Source: Pseudomonadota bacterium
GTDB taxonomy: Bacteria > Pseudomonadota > Gammaproteobacteria > DASZBR01
DNA length: 46,521 nt
Reading direction: 5' to 3'
Assembly (NCBI GenBank): GCA_021777765.1
Contig: JAJYDF010000028.1
Span: forward strand, 1-46,521
Every line of letters begins with the position of its first letter. The first letter of the stretch is position 1. Made by a program: the position numbers and the translations under genes. The notes beneath the pieces are model-generated. The model saw only the letters and a program-made list of their open reading frames with translations. It was not told the DNA's origin and searched no databases. Shown here piece by piece: positions 9,073-17,919 of the stretch.

Positions 9073-9081
9073 TATAACAGA

Positions 9082-10887
9082 TTAAATCGCAACGGCTAAA
9101 TTAAGTGCCACATCTTGTGAATGTGTTTCAGCAAACTGATCACCTAATTCTGCATCATATCCCAAAGTGACTGAGATATTATTAGTAAACATACCTTGGA
9201 TGCCTGCGCCTAATGTTACGAAATTACCGCTGGGTTGAACAAACGGAAATGCGCCCATGCCGCCATTTGCACTGATTGGATTACCTTCAATCGTGCGATT
9301 TGGATTCATGAATTGATGATCAAATTCAGCTTGTGCATAGGGTAAAAATTGAATATTGGCAACACTGTATCCACAATAAGCTGCCTGCCAACCGATACCA
9401 CCTGCAAGGGATTGATTAAATTGGCTTTGATAATTCATATCAGCAAAAGGTGCAATACCGTGTTCTTCATAGCCATTGACATGCAAGTTTTGATATTCCG
9501 CATCAACATACGGACCTGTTTTAAATGCGTTGTCAATAATGTTCCAACCTACTGTACCTGCTGCGCCATATTGCAAGCCGTCGGTGTCACCATTATTTTC
9601 AAATCTTGCTAAACCAATAATTACATTTCGATCAACATTAAATTCTGGTATGCCGTAATTAAATTCACCCGTAGCATAGATTTGTTGATAATTATATCCA
9701 CCAAATAATGAAATAGAATTTTCATTGATTTGTGCTTCACCACCTGGGTGATCAAAATCAACATCGTCATTGTTACGACCAACTGCAGCGCCCACCACAA
9801 AGTTATTGTTAACGCGATAATCAACACCGGCTGTAAAACCATAATCATCCGAATTATAACCAGGGGAATTAAATCCATTTTGTTCAACATTATTGGGATT
9901 ATAATTTCCTGCTACAAATGCTTTGAAATGACCCACTGGAACTGAATCAGTGCCTGTGCGTACATTTAATAATTCAGAATTGATATTGGCATTTTGTGAA
10001 TTAATGATGTTAAAAGGTTCTTCCGCTAAAATGCCGTAATCTTGCGCACCTTGGAAAAGAGATAAAACATAATTGGATAATGCCAGGCCAGAAGCAACAC
10101 TAGGGTGGAAGCCATCAAAGAAAATATCTTGCGATGCATTTTTATTTTTACAATTCATTCCATTAGTATCACATACCGATCCAAAGGGTCCATTAAATCC
10201 AAATAGTGTTGGATAAGCTTGTACATAGGCTAATAAACCAAAGGTATCAGGCTGAATAACATCAAATCCAATTTTATTTAATTTGGTATTGAGTGTTTGA
10301 TCATAAGCAATACTCACTGCAGTAAATGCACCTGCAACAGAAGGACCAAATTGTCTCACCGCAGGTGTTGCACCTAAATCAGGTATATTTAATATCATGA
10401 TATATTTTGCGCCGGCGTAGTGTAATAAATTCGCAGCAGTAGTGATATTGGTTGTAGCATTATTAATAATCGTAGTAGGAGCGAAACCAGACAATAATCC
10501 ATTTTTAACATCGTTCGCGCCAGCCCAAAGTGAATATAAGCCATGAGAATTTGCTTTATTCGCATTACCCGCGAGGAATGATTGTACTTGTGCTAATTGA
10601 CCCCCATCTGTTGGTCCGAAAGGCTCAGGACCGGTTTGATCACCAGCGATTGCGTAATCATTACCACCAGCACTTGAGGCGCCCACTGGCGGAATGCCCA
10701 TCAATTCAGCTAAATCTTGCACCCATAATGGTCCACCACTGTTAGTAAAGGGAGCACCAGGACCATTTCCTACATCAGATAAACTATCACCAAAAATATA
10801 AAAGTTACTAAAATTTTCGGTGGCTAATGCTGCTGAACTTGCAGTCATACATATACTGGAAATAACTAACAATTTACGAAGTTTCAT
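9082..10887 (-). CDS. GDSL/SGNH esterase autotransporter
   Basis: Type Va secreted lipase/esterase of 601 aa, displayed on the outer membrane. Residues 1-23 form a Sec signal peptide. The SGNH blocks are visible in order: FGDSLSD with nucleophile S35 (block I), GAND at 123-126 (block III) and DGFHPS with D258 and H261 (block V). Residues from about 330 to the end alternate in the pattern of a 12-strand autotransporter barrel. The last residue is Ile rather than the usual Phe/Trp. The ATG is preceded by AAGGATG. Homologous proteins (EstA and relatives) hydrolyse short acyl esters or lipids, often of host origin; the natural substrate here cannot be told. The gene stands alone, with a hairpin on each side. 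Confidence 0.9.
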   Translation of the reverse strand: MKLRKLLVISSICMTASSAALATENFSNFYIFGDSLSDVGNGPGAPFTNSGGPLWVQDLAELMGIPPVGASSAGGNDYAIAGDQTGPEPFGPTDGGQLAQVQSFLAGNANKANSHGLYSLWAGANDVKNGLLSGFAPTTIINNATTNITTAANLLHYAGAKYIMILNIPDLGATPAVRQFGPSVAGAFTAVSIAYDQTLNTKLNKIGFDVIQPDTFGLLAYVQAYPTLFGFNGPFGSVCDTNGMNCKNKNASQDIFFDGFHPSVASGLALSNYVLSLFQGAQDYGILAEEPFNIINSQNANINSELLNVRTGTDSVPVGHFKAFVAGNYNPNNVEQNGFNSPGYNSDDYGFTAGVDYRVNNNFVVGAAVGRNNDDVDFDHPGGEAQINENSISLFGGYNYQQIYATGEFNYGIPEFNVDRNVIIGLARFENNGDTDGLQYGAAGTVGWNIIDNAFKTGPYVDAEYQNLHVNGYEEHGIAPFADMNYQSQFNQSLAGGIGWQAAYCGYSVANIQFLPYAQAEFDHQFMNPNRTIEGNPISANGGMGAFPFVQPSGNFVTLGAGIQGMFTNNISVTLGYDAELGDQFAETHSQDVALNLAVAI

Positions 10888-10937
10888 GTGGTTTGTTCAT
10901 CCTTGCAATATTAAAAGAAAATAAATACTAAATTTAC

Positions 10938-10977
10938 TCACCCCTTGATCCCCTTCTAGGAAGAGAGCAAGGGGTGA
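10938..10977. repeat. Inverted repeat (10-bp arms)
   Basis: TCACCCCTTG (10938-10947) and CAAGGGGTGA (10968-10977) are perfect arms around a 20-base loop that itself contains CTTCTAGGAAG. It resembles the other short hairpins in the window. It sits between the 229-aa gene and the esterase gene; no T-run follows on the minus strand. Confidence 0.5.
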
Positions 10978-11085
10978 ATAAAATATCTTGTCATTATCGA
11001 AATATTTAAACTGATAGTTAAAGTCCGCGGATTCTACAAGATTTATTTAGGACTCGCTAGTAGTTATTTGATAGTCTTTATCTAA

Positions 11086-11772
11086 TTATTTATAACGGCC
11101 TTTAAATGAGAGATTGTGAAATTGACTGCTCAATTGCTCATCAATCACTGGATTATTTTCTGCAGTTTCACCATTTAACTGAAGATTTTGTAATTGATCG
11201 TCTATTTGCGAAAGCATTTCAGAATAGTTTGTGTCTGCGCTTTGCTTGTTTATGCTCGAACGACGTTGCTGAAATTGATTAATTGAGGTTATTTGATTAT
11301 TTATGTTGATCATATGATTTATCAAATCGGTGATTTCATTTCTTAAATGAGTGATTCTTTGATCAATAATGGGTTGTAACTGTGTAAATTGCAGAAGATT
11401 ATTAGCACAAGTGAGAATACTTTTGTCATAAGCAGGAATGAGTTCTTGATATTTTTGGATGTCCTCAGCGGTACGTTCAGGATGATTATGTGGTTCGGCT
11501 ACACATAATAAAAAATAGATTTTGTTATTAATTAATTTGTTTTTTTTATTTGTCCAAATTCGAATAGCGCCCATGGTATGAACTAATTTATTAACTTCGA
11601 TCTCTTTTTGTTGTAGTTTTACTTCTAATTCGTTTTCTAAATCAGCTAAGTCTTTTTGTAGAGCTGTCTTTCTCATTGTCTGAATGTGTTCCACACTAAA
11701 CAACAGTAAATCCTTGGTATTGTTCTCGAAATTACCAAACTTATCCGAATTATGCGCATTCCTTTTCCCCAT
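11086..11772 (-). CDS. Coiled-coil protein of unknown function
   Basis: Not recognised. A 228-aa hydrophilic protein starting at ATG 11772 with AAGGAGAG six bases upstream (the GTG just before it is not needed). Residues about 38-65 (LQKDLADLENELEVKLQQ and following) and 125-165 (long LRNEITDL/IININNQI heptads) are predicted coiled coils. There is no signal peptide or membrane segment. The N- and C-terminal tails are polar and rich in N, Q and S. It shares orientation with the 445-aa gene upstream, 95 bases away, so the two may be co-transcribed. Size, coiled coils and genomic company are those of a type IV secretion effector, but no secretion signal can be shown. Confidence 0.65.
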   Translation of the reverse strand: MGKRNAHNSDKFGNFENNTKDLLLFSVEHIQTMRKTALQKDLADLENELEVKLQQKEIEVNKLVHTMGAIRIWTNKKNKLINNKIYFLLCVAEPHNHPERTAEDIQKYQELIPAYDKSILTCANNLLQFTQLQPIIDQRITHLRNEITDLINHMININNQITSINQFQQRRSSINKQSADTNYSEMLSQIDDQLQNLQLNGETAENNPVIDEQLSSQFHNLSFKGRYK

Positions 11773-11867
11773 CACACTCTCCTTATTATTTCAGCTAAAC
11801 AATTATTATTGTCAGCATTCATATTTTTTATGTTAATTCCCTTAATGATTAAAATCAAAAAATTCCG

Positions 11868-13205
11868 TTAAACTGTAACACGATTGATTAAATGGAGCTT
11901 GTCGTCATTTAATTGTTCATCAGATTGTCCATGTTCTGATTCGTAATATTCTGTTTCTGTTCCGTCGTCATCATTTAAATTTTGCGGATGAATTGATAAT
12001 GACCGTTTGCCCTCATCTTCACTTGTCGGGTCGCGCCTTGGTGATTTGACAGATAAGCTCACAATTCTTGAACTTGATGGGGTTGGTGGTGCGGATAGAT
12101 GTTGTATCAACTGTTGAGCTTTATCACTCTCCTGTTCAACTGAAACTACTGTATTACCAGCACTTCTAGGTGATGGGTTAGAAGATGATCTGAGAATATT
12201 AACCGCTTTTGCCGTTGCTAGCATAATGTGTGCGTCTGAAGAAAACGATTCGAAAGGATAACGACGTGCTAATTCAGAGATAGAATTATTTCCGATGTCT
12301 TCCTCCACAGAATCGATGAATTCTTTTGCCTGTTCTATTTCAACGCTGATTTGTATTTTGAGATCATAGGCTTTGGTAAATGGGATGTAGGATTTTATTG
12401 TCCCCCACCATGTCCGTGTGGATTTGAGATATGCTCTATAAATTGAATCGGGAGGAAATATTCTAGCAATATCATTCGTCTTTATGGCTTTTAACGGATC
12501 AGCTAATGAAGGTTTTGTATTGTATTCGAGGTCTTTTTTATGCATAGCGATATCATAGAGCGTCAAAAACGCCTGATAACCAGTCCTATTTTGTATGTTC
12601 GGGTTATCTAAATAATATACAGGTCTTTTTTTGTGGTTTTTTAATTTGCTTAAAGTATCTACTAAGTGAGTTATTGATTTTAATAAGCTGGGTTTCAATA
12701 AATTATCAAAAGAGGTTGCAATCATTGTGTTAGCAATAATCCTCGGTTTTTTCATTGCTTCTAAATCATTTTGGAATTGTTCAAAAAATTGTTCTGCTTG
12801 ATCCACTTCATGATCGATAGGGTCACTGATAGATTTTCTATCATTGTATGCCGATGTATAAGGCACAAGTGAATAATAAGATGCTACCGATTTTGGCAAA
12901 ACCCTAGTGAAATGATAGAAATGGATATTCTTATCCATTTCTTGTGCACAAGTGGATAAATCAGAATTCTTTGCATATTTATCCCGCTTATATCTCAACT
13001 TGTCTTGTTGTGTAAGAAGATCAGGATTTTTTATAATAATAAATGCTTTTGCAAAAAAGTATAACGTGTAAAAAACAGCTGCGCCTACACGATTTTTGAC
13101 ATGGGGATGATCCATATAATTTTGAAAATCATCAAAACTAATTTGATGAGTACTTGAATAGATCTGTTTTGATAAAGAGGCTAAACGCCTGAGTGTGAAA
13201 AACAT
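11868..13205 (-). CDS. Unknown protein with two tandem ~150-aa repeats
   Basis: Not recognised. The 445-aa protein contains an internal duplication. Repeat 1 (about 31-175) has HPHVKNRVG at 33-41, PYTSAY at 115-120, QAEQFFEQF at 136-144 and ANTMIATS at 158-165. Repeat 2 (about 200-340) has NPNIQNRTG, PFTKAY, QAKEFIDSV and AHIMLATA at 201, 275, 292 and 325. The spacing between the blocks is kept. The last 100 residues are disordered, Ser/Pro/Asp/Glu-rich (ending near YYESEHGQSDEQLNDDK). There is no signal peptide. The ATG has AAGGAA directly upstream. An effector-like role is possible from the acidic, disordered tail and the neighbourhood. Confidence 0.65.
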   Translation of the reverse strand: MFFTLRRLASLSKQIYSSTHQISFDDFQNYMDHPHVKNRVGAAVFYTLYFFAKAFIIIKNPDLLTQQDKLRYKRDKYAKNSDLSTCAQEMDKNIHFYHFTRVLPKSVASYYSLVPYTSAYNDRKSISDPIDHEVDQAEQFFEQFQNDLEAMKKPRIIANTMIATSFDNLLKPSLLKSITHLVDTLSKLKNHKKRPVYYLDNPNIQNRTGYQAFLTLYDIAMHKKDLEYNTKPSLADPLKAIKTNDIARIFPPDSIYRAYLKSTRTWWGTIKSYIPFTKAYDLKIQISVEIEQAKEFIDSVEEDIGNNSISELARRYPFESFSSDAHIMLATAKAVNILRSSSNPSPRSAGNTVVSVEQESDKAQQLIQHLSAPPTPSSSRIVSLSVKSPRRDPTSEDEGKRSLSIHPQNLNDDDGTETEYYESEHGQSDEQLNDDKLHLINRVTV

Positions 13206-13330
13206 ATTTCCTTATGCTCCGATGCAATATGACATTAAATTAATTGCACTGAACTGAATCACTAAATCTGTATTTCCTTATAAATTATGTGGGATTGTAT
13301 GATGATATTGAATTTTGTGCAATTATTAAG

Positions 13331-14002
13331 CTATTGCGTTTCTTGTTTAATAACTGTTTCTAATGAATTCCAACGCTCTATTGTGCCAACATCACACCAT
13401 AACCCCTGATAAATTTCACCTGATAATTGTTGTGTTTTGATGGCTTCTTCAAACACCGTGGGTAAACGAAATATGCCAGGAGAACAATTGGCAAATAACT
13501 GAGCGGTATAAATGCCTATGCCAGAAAATGTATATTTTATCGTTGGATCCTGTGTAATTTTATGTGCTGCTGTTAAATGATAATCGCCTTTTAAATTATG
13601 TGCCGGATTATTGACTAAAATAATATGTCCTAAAGCAGCAATTTTTTGGGGTATTTTTGCAAAAGGATAATCGGTATAAATATCTGCATTAACCACTAAA
13701 AAAGGATCGTCACCAAGTAAGGGTAAAGCATTAAAAATGCCACCACCCGTTTCTAACGCAGGATTTTCTTTAATATATTGAATATGCACACCGAATTGAT
13801 TGCCGTCACTTAATAATTGCTCAATTTGTTCGCCTAAATAAGACAAATTAATCACGATTTCTTTAATACCTGCTGCGGCTAACCTTTCAAGGTGATGAAC
13901 AATTAACGGTTTACCTGCGACGGGTAATAAGGGTTTAGGCATTTTATCCGTCCAAGGTTTTAAACGATTGCCTCGGCCTGCCGCTAATAACATTGCTTTC
14001 AT
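13331..14002 (-). CDS. murU: N-acetylmuramate alpha-1-phosphate uridylyltransferase
   Basis: Converts MurNAc-1-phosphate and UTP to UDP-MurNAc in the cell-wall recycling route that bypasses de novo synthesis and hence fosfomycin-sensitive MurA. The 223-aa protein starts with the nucleotidyltransferase loop MLLAAGRGNRLKPWTDKMPK (about 4-23), followed by PLLPVAGKPLI, LETGGGI and VVNADIY, as in Pseudomonas MurU. It begins immediately after the amgK stop codon (TAA then ATG, no gap), so translation is coupled. The partner kinase and the location beside lptD match the Pseudomonas arrangement. A generic sugar-phosphate nucleotidyltransferase is the only alternative. Confidence 0.9.
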   Translation of the reverse strand: MKAMLLAAGRGNRLKPWTDKMPKPLLPVAGKPLIVHHLERLAAAGIKEIVINLSYLGEQIEQLLSDGNQFGVHIQYIKENPALETGGGIFNALPLLGDDPFLVVNADIYTDYPFAKIPQKIAALGHIILVNNPAHNLKGDYHLTAAHKITQDPTIKYTFSGIGIYTAQLFANCSPGIFRLPTVFEEAIKTQQLSGEIYQGLWCDVGTIERWNSLETVIKQETQ

Positions 14003-15007
14003 TTACGCAGTTACCTCAACAGCTTGTAACTTAGGTGCAATTTCATTGATTAACCATGTATGAAATGAAGAAAATTCCGCATAATTAGCGCTGCTTGCAA
14101 TTAAATAATTTAATGTTTGGGGTAAATATTTTAAATAACTGGTAGTACTATCACGATGATATTTACGGGAGAAAATAAACAAACATTTCATATGTCGTTG
14201 CATGCCCATTAAATCAAACCATCGGATAAATTGTTCGGGATTACTATTTTTTAAGACACCTGCTTCGCGTCTTTGTTCATAAAAAGATAAAGCCCAATGA
14301 GTCACTTGATCGCTAGGCCATGCGATATAACAATCTTTTAATAATGACATGAGATCATACGTAATAGGGCCCCATACTGCATCTTGAAAATCTAATATGC
14401 CGACCCCTTGTTGTGGTAACACCATTAAATTCCTTGAATGATAATCTCGATGGACACAACATTGGGGTTGTTCTAATGCAGATTGTAATAATGATTGATT
14501 TGTTTTATTGAGCATTTGCACGAGCGAATCATCGATCGTTATGCCTAGATGGCGTTCGAAAAACCAATGCTGACAATTATGCAATTCCGTTAGCATAAAT
14601 TTTTCATCAAAAGGGGGTAAATCCCAATCGGTAATATTTTGGCAGGACTGAATAATATTTAATTCATTCATTGCGATGGTATATAGATGATTTGCTGAGG
14701 TTGTATTTAAAGCGGATAAATATAATTGATCGCCCAGATCGCTAATTAATAAATACCCTTCCTTCAGATCAGCGGCATGGATAGTCGGTACCGATAATCC
14801 TAATTGCGCAAACGTTTTTGCAATGGCGACAAAGGGCTGTGGATTTTCTAAATGAGGAGGGGAGTCCATCGCGATATAAGTCTGTTGCTTATCATTGATT
14901 CTAAAGTAACGACGGAAACTGGCATCACCGAGAATAGGTGTTATTTCAATTTCTTGTGGCAAGTGTTGAGTTAGCCATTGTTTTAATGAATGATACCGCT
15001 GATCCAT
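14003..15007 (-). CDS. amgK: Anomeric MurNAc/GlcNAc kinase
   Basis: Phosphorylates MurNAc (and GlcNAc) at the anomeric carbon, giving MurNAc-alpha-1-P for MurU. The 334-aa protein has the aminoglycoside-phosphotransferase fold. The catalytic loop reads CVHRDYHSRNLMV (HRD...N) and the metal-binding motif is ILDFQDAVWGPITYD. The longer frame from 15046 is not needed: ATG 15007 gives the family start MDQRYHSLKQW and has AGGAT upstream. It is the first gene of a two-gene unit with murU and is divergent from lptD, with a short hairpin repeat between the two start regions. Confidence 0.9.
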   Translation of the reverse strand: MDQRYHSLKQWLTQHLPQEIEITPILGDASFRRYFRINDKQQTYIAMDSPPHLENPQPFVAIAKTFAQLGLSVPTIHAADLKEGYLLISDLGDQLYLSALNTTSANHLYTIAMNELNIIQSCQNITDWDLPPFDEKFMLTELHNCQHWFFERHLGITIDDSLVQMLNKTNQSLLQSALEQPQCCVHRDYHSRNLMVLPQQGVGILDFQDAVWGPITYDLMSLLKDCYIAWPSDQVTHWALSFYEQRREAGVLKNSNPEQFIRWFDLMGMQRHMKCLFIFSRKYHRDSTTSYLKYLPQTLNYLIASSANYAEFSSFHTWLINEIAPKLQAVEVTA

Positions 15008-15094
15008 ATTTGTAATCCTAAATAAAAAGATTTGAACGAAAAGCAAAACTGTGAGATTTTAGCTGATTTTGGATTGGCACAGAACCACTATTTT

Positions 15095-15122
15095 TTCCTT
15101 CTCCCGCAAGCGGGAGAAGGAA
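15095..15122. repeat. CCTTCTC-type perfect hairpin repeat between amgK and lptD
   Basis: CCTTCTCCCGC (15097-15107) and GCGGGAGAAGG (15110-15120) are perfect arms, extended by flanking T/A bases. The spacer is only AA. It lies in the divergent 5' region, 12 bases before the chosen lptD start, so it would be in the lptD leader or promoter. Confidence 0.75.
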
Positions 15123-15133
15123 GAAAATTAAAA

Positions 15134-17890
15134 ATGAGATCGAATGTGAAAAAGGGAATTACAAAAAAATTACAATTAATATTTATGACCATGGCATGTG
15201 CAATAATGCCAGGTGGTCTATTACTTGCTGCTGCAATTAGTACTAATCAATCTAGTGATAATTCAATAAATCCCGCTGTTTTCTGCCCTATAGAAATTTC
15301 TACTTTTAATCCTTTGCCGTATACGCCTATTAATCATAAAACACCGCAATCAAAAAAATTATTGATGGCACAGAATTTGGGATGGGTCATTGCTTCTGAA
15401 CCCTGTAGTCATTGCGGCGGTTACTTTTTAGAACCGGTCATTCCAGGGACCAGTGCGCAATTACCACCGATAACCAGCACCGAAACAACTATTACAGCAA
15501 ATAGTGGTTTAGGTCATTTAAATAATGGTGTTTCTACGCTGACAGGAAATCTTGTTATTTCCCAACCAGGTCGCATTGTCACTGCAGATAAAGGCAATTT
15601 ATATTTAAATAATGGTGTTTACACTGACGTGAATTTAATGGGGCATGTGACGTTACATGAACAAGGTAAATTTCTGATCGCAGATAACGGTCATATCAAT
15701 TTACAAAATAAAAGTGCTGAATTATATAATGTGATTTATCGATTTTTTTTACCGAAAGCAAATCAACCAATGCCACCGGTAATTGGTATGTCTGTGCAAA
15801 ATATTGCTAAAAGTTTAAATGCGTGGGGATCTGCATCAAAATTAAGTCAAAAACCCAATAAAATTGAACAATTAGAAAATACCACTTATTCAACATGCCC
15901 ACCGATTAGCCGGGTATGGGATTTAGAAAGTCGTTTAATTAATTTAGATCATAATACAGGTAGAGGAACAGCATACGATGCAACTCTCTATACGTATGGT
16001 GTTCCCGTTTTTTACACGCCTTATTTTAATTTTCCCATTGATAATCGTCGTCAGAGTGGTTTTTTATTTCCGACTTATACTTCATCTACAATTACCGGAA
16101 TTGGCATCGGCTTTCCTTATTATTTTAATCTTGCACCAAATTATGATGATACGCTCACACCGCGTTATTATACTGAGAGCGGTATGCAATTAAGTAATGA
16201 ATTTCGTTATTTAACATCGAATAGTAGTGGTAATTTCAGTTTCAGTTATTTACCGGGTGATCGTGCATTTGAAGAATTTCAAGATAAAGCGCAAATGCTT
16301 CCACAATATGGAGGATTTGCAGGAAATGTGTCATTACCACGATTAGAAGATGATAGTGATAATCGCAGCATTATTTCTTGGCAAGATAGTACACAATTTA
16401 ATGATAATTGGTCAGGATCGGTTAATTATACGCGAGTCAGTGATGATTATTACTTAGAAGATTTTGGTGCTACACCCGCAGAAATTATTACCAATCAATT
16501 ATTACAACAAGCAACAATTAGTTATGAAAGTGAAGATTGGAATTTTATGGGGCGTTTGCAAAGTTTCCAAACGTTACATCCCGTTAATCAAGCAGTTACT
16601 GTCAATCAATATAATAGTTTGCCGCAATTTGTTTTAAATTCAAATTTGCCTATCTATGACGATCAATTAAATTATGAATTTTCTGGTGAATTAGTGAATT
16701 TCACTAATACGCCAAATCCGGGATCCACTATATTGCCTCCTGAAGGTACACGAATAAATCTTGTTCCAGGTATTTTATTTCCAATGCGAACAGCGGCTGC
16801 TTATTTAACACCACAATTACAATTTGATTTTACTGAATATAATGTGCGCAACCAACCAGAAAATTTTTCAGATGATATTAATCGTTCGGTTCCCATTTTT
16901 GATATTGATAGTGGTTTATATTTTGATCGCGATGTCAGTTTATTTGGCGGGGATTATGAACAAACATTAGAACCCAGGGTTTATTATTTATATGTCCCAT
17001 TTCGTAATCAAAATGATATTCCTATTTTTGATACTTATATTCAGCCTTTTACGTATGATCAATTATATCTCGATAATCGCTTTACTGGTGTTGATAGAAT
17101 TGGTGATGCGAATCAAATTAGTGTGGGTTTAAGTTCACGCTTTTTAGATCAAAATACTGGCGAACAAAAATTTCAAGTCGGCCTGGGCGACATCATTTAT
17201 TTTGAAAATAGACAAGTGAGTTTATGTAATACGCCAGGTTGTACAGATAGTGCGATTGTGGGTGGTATGTTAACACCTATCGCGAGTTCTGTAGGCACTA
17301 CATCGCAAACGGAAAGTACATCACCCATCGTTGGGCAGATGACTTATAATTTTAATAAAGCGTGGAATGCAACCGCCAATCTCGCCTGGGATCCCAATAC
17401 ACATTTACATACTCAAAATGCAGGATTAAATCTGCAATATAATCCTTTACCTGATTATATTTTTAATGTGGGATATAATTTTTTACGTTATGGTGATGCA
17501 TTAACTGCGCAACCCGATTCAACACCAAATACAATTGAACCGAATGTACCAGCGACCAGTGGTCAAAATAATTTAAGCCAACCAGGATTTTCATTTGTTT
17601 GGCCATTAGAAGATCAATGGCAGGTCGTAGGAAGTTGGAATTACAATTTAAGTCATGAACATTCGCAAGCTTATTTTTACGGTGTTGAATATGATAGTTG
17701 TTGTTGGGCAGTCCGTTTAGTGCAAGCGCATATATTTAGTAGTTTAAATAATTCTGGCGCACCTCAATATAGTAATACCTTCTATATTCAATGGCAGTTG
17801 AAAGGTTTAGGTAATATTGGTACCAATGATCCTACCAGTTTATTATTATCTAGTATTCCAGGTTATGCAGATAATTTTGGACAAATTTAA
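15134..17890 (+). CDS. lptD: LPS-assembly protein LptD
   Basis: Outer-membrane barrel that, with LptE, inserts lipopolysaccharide into the outer leaflet. The ORF reaches back to 15032, but that part reads through a hairpin repeat; ATG 15134 begins a basic stretch and hydrophobic signal segment (QLIFMTMACAIMPGGLLLAA). The protein is 918 aa. An OstA/LptD_N jelly-roll follows (LTGNLVISQPGRIVTADKG region), then the conserved plug-to-barrel passage (VWDLESRLINLDHNTGRGTA, then YTPYFNFPIDNRRQSGFLFP). N-terminal cysteines (EPCSHC, TCPP) and the adjacent C-terminal pair SCCW match the disulfide partners of E. coli LptD. surA, pdxA and ksgA, the common downstream neighbours, are missing; a DUF1499 lipoprotein follows 29 bases on. 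Confidence 0.93.
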   Translation: MRSNVKKGITKKLQLIFMTMACAIMPGGLLLAAAISTNQSSDNSINPAVFCPIEISTFNPLPYTPINHKTPQSKKLLMAQNLGWVIASEPCSHCGGYFLEPVIPGTSAQLPPITSTETTITANSGLGHLNNGVSTLTGNLVISQPGRIVTADKGNLYLNNGVYTDVNLMGHVTLHEQGKFLIADNGHINLQNKSAELYNVIYRFFLPKANQPMPPVIGMSVQNIAKSLNAWGSASKLSQKPNKIEQLENTTYSTCPPISRVWDLESRLINLDHNTGRGTAYDATLYTYGVPVFYTPYFNFPIDNRRQSGFLFPTYTSSTITGIGIGFPYYFNLAPNYDDTLTPRYYTESGMQLSNEFRYLTSNSSGNFSFSYLPGDRAFEEFQDKAQMLPQYGGFAGNVSLPRLEDDSDNRSIISWQDSTQFNDNWSGSVNYTRVSDDYYLEDFGATPAEIITNQLLQQATISYESEDWNFMGRLQSFQTLHPVNQAVTVNQYNSLPQFVLNSNLPIYDDQLNYEFSGELVNFTNTPNPGSTILPPEGTRINLVPGILFPMRTAAAYLTPQLQFDFTEYNVRNQPENFSDDINRSVPIFDIDSGLYFDRDVSLFGGDYEQTLEPRVYYLYVPFRNQNDIPIFDTYIQPFTYDQLYLDNRFTGVDRIGDANQISVGLSSRFLDQNTGEQKFQVGLGDIIYFENRQVSLCNTPGCTDSAIVGGMLTPIASSVGTTSQTESTSPIVGQMTYNFNKAWNATANLAWDPNTHLHTQNAGLNLQYNPLPDYIFNVGYNFLRYGDALTAQPDSTPNTIEPNVPATSGQNNLSQPGFSFVWPLEDQWQVVGSWNYNLSHEHSQAYFYGVEYDSCCWAVRLVQAHIFSSLNNSGAPQYSNTFYIQWQLKGLGNIGTNDPTSLLLSSIPGYADNFGQI

Positions 17891-17919
17891 TCTTATTTAG
17901 TGATTGGGAGATATCTTCA

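Noticed and set aside
15032..15133. 34-residue N-terminal extension of LptD
   Set aside because: It reads through the hairpin repeat and would bury the signal peptide.
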